A stretch of 64,000 nucleotides of DNA from assembly GCA_965207915.1 (NCBI GenBank), contig OZ242304.1:2170001-2234000 (forward strand), given 5' to 3'. The DNA comes from VXNJ01 sp009840625. GTDB lineage: Bacteria; Chloroflexota; UBA11872; VXNJ01. Within the stretch, counting starts at the first letter, position 1. The number at the start of each line of letters is the position of its first letter. The notes below the pieces were generated by a model. That model made no database searches, was not told where the DNA came from, and saw nothing but the letters and a program-made list of their open reading frames with translations. A program made the position numbers and the translations under genes. This document shows, in pieces, positions 60,850 through 64,000 of the stretch.

Positions 60850-62064
60850 GTGCCAGGTGACCGGGGCCGCCCGCCGCGCCGGATCGCCCACTTTGACCTC
60901 GATCAGTTTTTCGTGGCGGTCGAACGCGCCCGCGACCCGAGCCTGGCCGGAAAACCGGTCATCGTCGGTTATCCCGGGCCGCGCGGCGTAGTCTCGACCG
61001 CGTCGTACGAAGCCCGCGCGTTCGGAGCCCATTCCGCCCAGCCCATGGCCGAAGCACTGCGGCTCTGTCCCGAGGCGGTGGTGATCGCCCCGCAGCGGCG
61101 GCGCTACCAGGCGGCTTCGGAGCAGTTCCATCGGATCCTCTCCGCCCATGTCCCGATAGTGCAGCCGGGCGGTCTGGACGAGGCCTACGCGGACCTGACC
61201 GGTGTTGAAGCCGGCGATCCAGAGGGTCCGCGACGGGTCGCCGAAGGTGTCCGCAGCGACGTGTCCGACCAGATCCGGGTCAGGGTGTCGGTCTGCATCG
61301 CCGGCGGCCGCACCACCGCCAAGGTCGGATCGGACAAGGTCAAGCCGGACGGCCTGCTGGAGATTCCCCCGGGTGGCGATGCGGCCTTCTTGGCACCGCT
61401 GCCGATCCGCGTTCTCCCTTCGGTGGGGCCGCAGTTTGCCGGCCAGTTGAACCGGGTGGGAGTCGAGACCATCGGCGATGCGGCCGCCCTTTCCAAGCAG
61501 TGGTTGGCGGAACAGTTCGGACGCCGTGGGATCGTGCTTTCCGACCGCGCCCGCGGGATGGATCCCACCCCGGTGCAGGCAGGCTCGGCGCCCGCCAAAC
61601 AGGTCTCGCGCGAGACCACTTTCGACGCCGACATAACCGCCAAGCCGCACCTGCGGCATGTGGCAGGACAACTTGCCGCTGCGGTCGCCGCCGACCTGCG
61701 CGCCGGCGGTCGGCGGGCTCGCACCATAACCTTGAAGGTGCGCTGGTCGGACTTTTCCACGATCACCCGATCCCAGACGCTCGCCCAGCCGGTATATGAC
61801 ACCGAGGCGGTCGCTGCGGCTGCCGACCGGCTGCTTCGCCGCGTCATAGCCGGCGCCCCCGGTCGCGCGGTGCGGCTGCTGGGGATTTCGGCCGGCAATC
61901 TCGAAGCGCCGCTGCGGCAGCTGGAGATGGAATCGATTTCCGGGGCGGATAGGTCCGATCGCCTGCGACGGCGCGCCGAACGCCGCGACGCGGCCCTGGA
62001 CGCCGTCCGGCGACGCTTCGGGCCCCAAGCGCTGCAGCGCGGGTCCGGGCTGGACAGGGATTGA
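60850..62064 (+). CDS. dinB: Y-family DNA polymerase (DinB/Pol IV-like)
   Basis: 404 residues from the GTG at 60850; no ATG fits, and the open frame extends upstream only as shadow sequence. Catalytic acids are visible: Asp16 in AHFDLDQFFVAVE (with Phe21 as steric gate) and Asp110-Glu111 in GGLDEAYADLTG. Fingers residues YEARAFGAHSAQPMAEA are typical. IRVRVSVCIAGGRTTAKVGSDKVKPDGL and an HhH region (LPIRVLPSVGPQFAGQLNRVGVETIGD) follow, then a little-finger domain. Translesion synthesis past damaged bases is expected. The C-terminal beta-clamp motif is not obvious. It is followed 3 nt later by an Fe-S nuclease gene. Confidence 0.9.
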   Translation: MPGDRGRPPRRIAHFDLDQFFVAVERARDPSLAGKPVIVGYPGPRGVVSTASYEARAFGAHSAQPMAEALRLCPEAVVIAPQRRRYQAASEQFHRILSAHVPIVQPGGLDEAYADLTGVEAGDPEGPRRVAEGVRSDVSDQIRVRVSVCIAGGRTTAKVGSDKVKPDGLLEIPPGGDAAFLAPLPIRVLPSVGPQFAGQLNRVGVETIGDAAALSKQWLAEQFGRRGIVLSDRARGMDPTPVQAGSAPAKQVSRETTFDADITAKPHLRHVAGQLAAAVAADLRAGGRRARTITLKVRWSDFSTITRSQTLAQPVYDTEAVAAAADRLLRRVIAGAPGRAVRLLGISAGNLEAPLRQLEMESISGADRSDRLRRRAERRDAALDAVRRRFGPQALQRGSGLDRD

Positions 62065-62067
62065 GCT

Positions 62068-63645
62068 TTGTCCAAGCCGACTCCGCCGAACACCATGCTG
62101 CTCTCTAAATCGCGATTCGTAGCCGGGTGGCAGTGCCCATTGCAGCTGTGGTACCGGCTCTACGAACCGCACGGCGAAGAGCTCGAACCGGTCCTGTGGG
62201 AGGGCGCTGAGGAAACAGCCCGGAAGCTGTTTCCGGGCGGACAAATCGGCAACGTGGCCGGACCGGTCGACCAGGAAGCGATCGCCCGGACCGCGGCGCT
62301 GATTGCCGATTCCAATTGCCCGGCGGTGTTCGAGGCCGCTATCGCGCACGACCGCCTGCTGGCGGTGGTCGACGTTCTGCAGCGCCACGGGGAAAGCTGG
62401 GACCTGATCGAGGTCAAGACTTCCACCCGTTATGACCCCACACGCGATTCAGCCGCCAGCCAACCGTACATCACCTACGATGTGGCGTTCCAGCGTGAAG
62501 TCCTGCGACGCGCAGGAGTCCCGGTCCGCAAGGCCTGGGTCTATCACCTTGATTCCGGCTACGAACTTCGCGGTGACCTAGACCTTGCCGCCCTTTTCCG
62601 ACGCCGCGACGTCACCGACATCTGCGAAGAATTGGCGCCCCAGATACAGGCGGAAATCGAGGAATTCCTGGCGCTCAGCCCGGCCACCGCTCCGGTCGCC
62701 GAACCGGGAAGCCGCTGCCGGACTCCGTTCAAGTGCGACTTTCAAAAGCGCTGCTTTGAGCGCAAACCCCGCCACTGGATCTTCACCCACCTGAACGGGC
62801 TCAACCATCACCACCGACGCTGGCTCGGCGAGGCCGGAGTCGAGTCGGTCCTCGATCTCGACGCCATCAACACCTCCCGACTGCCGGATGGGGCGCGGCG
62901 CCGCCATTTGCGGTTTCGCGACGTATACGCAACCGGGCGGCCCCACATCAGTCCCGAGCTCGCAGATGACCTCGCGTCCATGGGACCGCCATCGGCGTAT
63001 TTGGACTTTGAAACCATCAGTCCGCCCATCCCGCGCTTTGACGGGACAACGCCGTTCCAGCACGTGCCTTTCCAGTACTCGCTACACCTGTGGATGGGCG
63101 GCGATGAAGACCTTCGCCACTTCGAATACCTGGCGCCGGCGAGCGGCGATCCTCGCCCAGCCTTGGCACGTCATTTGGCCGAATCATTGAGCCAATTCCC
63201 TGACGGTCCGATCCTGGCTTACAGCGCCGGATTTGAGCGCGGCTGCCTGGAATCGCTGGCGCGGCTAGCAGCCGAATCCGATCCCCGATTGGCTAATACC
63301 CTGATCTCAATTCGCGATCGCATTCGCGACCTGCGTCCGGTGGTATCGGAAAACGTGATAGCAGCCGGGTTTAACGGCTCCTATTCGATGAAGGATGTTG
63401 CCCCTGCAGTCCTGGGCGAGGACAGCGGTTACGACGAAGCCGAAATCTCCGATGGCCTGGCCGCCCAGCGCGCGTTCGAGGATTTCGCCGCCGGTCGAAT
63501 CCGGGGCGGACAGGTCGAACAGGTTCGACTCGCGCTCCTCGCCTACTGCAAGTTGGACACCCTAAACCTGCACCGGCTGCACCGGGCCCTAATGGACCCG
63601 CGGCAGCTTGCCCGGTCCCTCACCGCTGATCCGGCATCGGCATGA
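62068..63645 (+). CDS. DUF2779 protein: Cas4-like Fe-S nuclease half plus DEDD exonuclease half
   Basis: 525 residues, TTG start 3 nt after the polymerase. Residues 1-235 resemble the RecB/Cas4 PD-(D/E)XK fold. Asp102 in LAVVDVLQ and Glu115-x-Lys117 in DLIEVKTST are the expected metal ligands, and Cys23 (WQCPLQLWY) with Cys217, Cys223 and Cys229 could hold an Fe-S cluster as in Cas4/AddB. Residues 305-510 are the DUF2779 domain, with an exonuclease-like Exo I motif Asp313-x-Glu315 (YLDFETISPPIP), GTTPFQHVPFQYSLH, and a late Asp497 in YCKLDTLNLHRLH. Function is unproven; a DNA- or RNA-processing nuclease is the likely role. Confidence 0.83.
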   Translation: MSKPTPPNTMLLSKSRFVAGWQCPLQLWYRLYEPHGEELEPVLWEGAEETARKLFPGGQIGNVAGPVDQEAIARTAALIADSNCPAVFEAAIAHDRLLAVVDVLQRHGESWDLIEVKTSTRYDPTRDSAASQPYITYDVAFQREVLRRAGVPVRKAWVYHLDSGYELRGDLDLAALFRRRDVTDICEELAPQIQAEIEEFLALSPATAPVAEPGSRCRTPFKCDFQKRCFERKPRHWIFTHLNGLNHHHRRWLGEAGVESVLDLDAINTSRLPDGARRRHLRFRDVYATGRPHISPELADDLASMGPPSAYLDFETISPPIPRFDGTTPFQHVPFQYSLHLWMGGDEDLRHFEYLAPASGDPRPALARHLAESLSQFPDGPILAYSAGFERGCLESLARLAAESDPRLANTLISIRDRIRDLRPVVSENVIAAGFNGSYSMKDVAPAVLGEDSGYDEAEISDGLAAQRAFEDFAAGRIRGGQVEQVRLALLAYCKLDTLNLHRLHRALMDPRQLARSLTADPASA

Positions 63646-63658
63646 ATTGCGCGGAAGG

Positions 63659-64000
63659 TCAGCCCTGAGTCTGCAGCCCGTAGCGCTCGCTTACCAGGGT
63701 GGCCAGGTTGTGGACCAACAGCTCGTTGGTGAGCGGACCGATTCCGCCCGGCACCGGGGTGATGGCCGACGCCACCTTGCTCACTTCGGCAAAATCGACG
63801 TCGCCGCGGACCTCCGACCCCACGAAGCTGAACCCGGCGTCTAGGACCACCGCCCCCGGCCGGACCAGATCGGCGGTGATCATTCCCGGATTTCCGGTCG
63901 CGCTGACCAGAATGTCGGCCGACCGGGTGACCTGGCGGAGCTGTTCGGGCGTCGTCTTGGAGTGGCAGTAGGTGAGCGTGGCGTTGCGCTGCAGCAGCAA
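63659..64000 (-). CDS. folD: Methylenetetrahydrofolate dehydrogenase/cyclohydrolase, 3' part
   Basis: Partial: the last 113 residues are visible and the gene continues past the right edge. LLQRNATLTYCHSKTTPEQLRQVTRSADILVSATGNPGMI is the FolD Rossmann half, and ITPVPGGIGPLTNELLVHNLATL is the conserved C-terminal signature. The enzyme interconverts methylene-, methenyl- and formyl-tetrahydrofolate with NADP+. Its catalytic Lys lies in the unseen N-terminal part. It lies near the glycine cleavage genes, which make methylene-THF, but on the opposite strand and behind two nuclease/polymerase genes. Confidence 0.95.
   Translation of the reverse strand: MLLQRNATLTYCHSKTTPEQLRQVTRSADILVSATGNPGMITADLVRPGAVVLDAGFSFVGSEVRGDVDFAEVSKVASAITPVPGGIGPLTNELLVHNLATLVSERYGLQTQG

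Noticed and set aside
60598..62388. A 596-codon open frame on the minus strand
   Set aside because: It is antisense to gcvPB, the Y-family polymerase and the nuclease gene, and the translation is low-complexity with no recognisable motif.
62068..63645. CRISPR-Cas locus suggested by the Cas4-like half
   Set aside because: No repeat-spacer array and no Cas1, Cas2 or effector genes occur in the window, and the C-terminal DUF2779 domain is not a Cas component.

Overview
The window is a compact, GC-rich (low-to-mid 60s % by eye) bacterial chromosome segment with about 60 protein genes, three tRNA genes and no rRNA, prophage, insertion sequence or CRISPR array. Many genes overlap by 1-17 nt, and GTG and TTG starts are common. 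The gene families (five type I sulfatases, an AcnX-type dehydratase, a GH140-like glycosidase, a split transhydrogenase alpha subunit, a split glycine decarboxylase, a lipoprotein with a C-terminal domain I associate with Chloroflexota) suggest a free-living heterotroph, plausibly a Chloroflexota lineage such as the SAR202/Dehalococcoidia side. That placement is inference from gene content; no marker gene was compared.

Layout. 1-3.1 kb: minus-strand housekeeping (holin-family membrane protein, tRNA-Phe, Nudix hydrolase, lipoprotein, tRNA-Val, SPFH protein). 3.4-8.7 kb: two NAD(P) oxidoreductases, tyrS, an ADP-ribosylglycohydrolase and a VOC protein. 8.7-15.6 kb: an IolD-type ThDP hydrolase, divergent from a five-gene operon (DHDPS-family lyase, pntAA-pntAB-pntB, AI-2E family permease). 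15.6-25.7 kb: two tandem sulfatase pairs flanking a MalF/MalG-like sugar permease pair and katG. 25.8-29.4 kb: SDR, PspC, aldo/keto reductase and a probable Tat-exported L,D-transpeptidase. 29.4-36.1 kb: a complete phosphate module (response regulator, histidine kinase, pstS-pstC-pstA-pstB-phoU) with 11-bp-phased repeats ahead of pstS. 36.1-43.3 kb: a fifth sulfatase, a two-subunit AcnX enzyme and three related MFS transporters in a row. 43.3-52.1 kb: CPBP protease overlapping tRNA-Arg(GCG), ABC exporter, ThDP enzyme, GH140-like protein, acetoacetate-decarboxylase-family enzyme plus SDR, and MscS. 52.2-56.4 kb: HpcH/HpaI aldolase and a minus-strand run mazG, P1 peptidase, SAM hydroxide adenosyltransferase, FAH hydrolase. 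56.5-64 kb: the glycine cleavage operon gcvT-gcvH-gcvPA-gcvPB, then a Y-family polymerase, a Cas4-like/DEDD nuclease, and the 3' end of folD on the other strand.

How it fits together. The accessory content points to scavenging of sulfated or substituted organic matter: sulfatases, glycosidase, sugar permeases, many dehydrogenases/lyases and MFS carriers. The pst/pho genes supply phosphate, the transhydrogenase links NADH to NADPH, and gcv plus folD link glycine to one-carbon units. The least-described piece is the Y-family polymerase followed 3 nt later by a protein joining an Fe-S PD-(D/E)XK nuclease half to a DEDD exonuclease half. It is the best candidate for a new DNA-processing unit, although the DUF2779 family itself is known as a domain.
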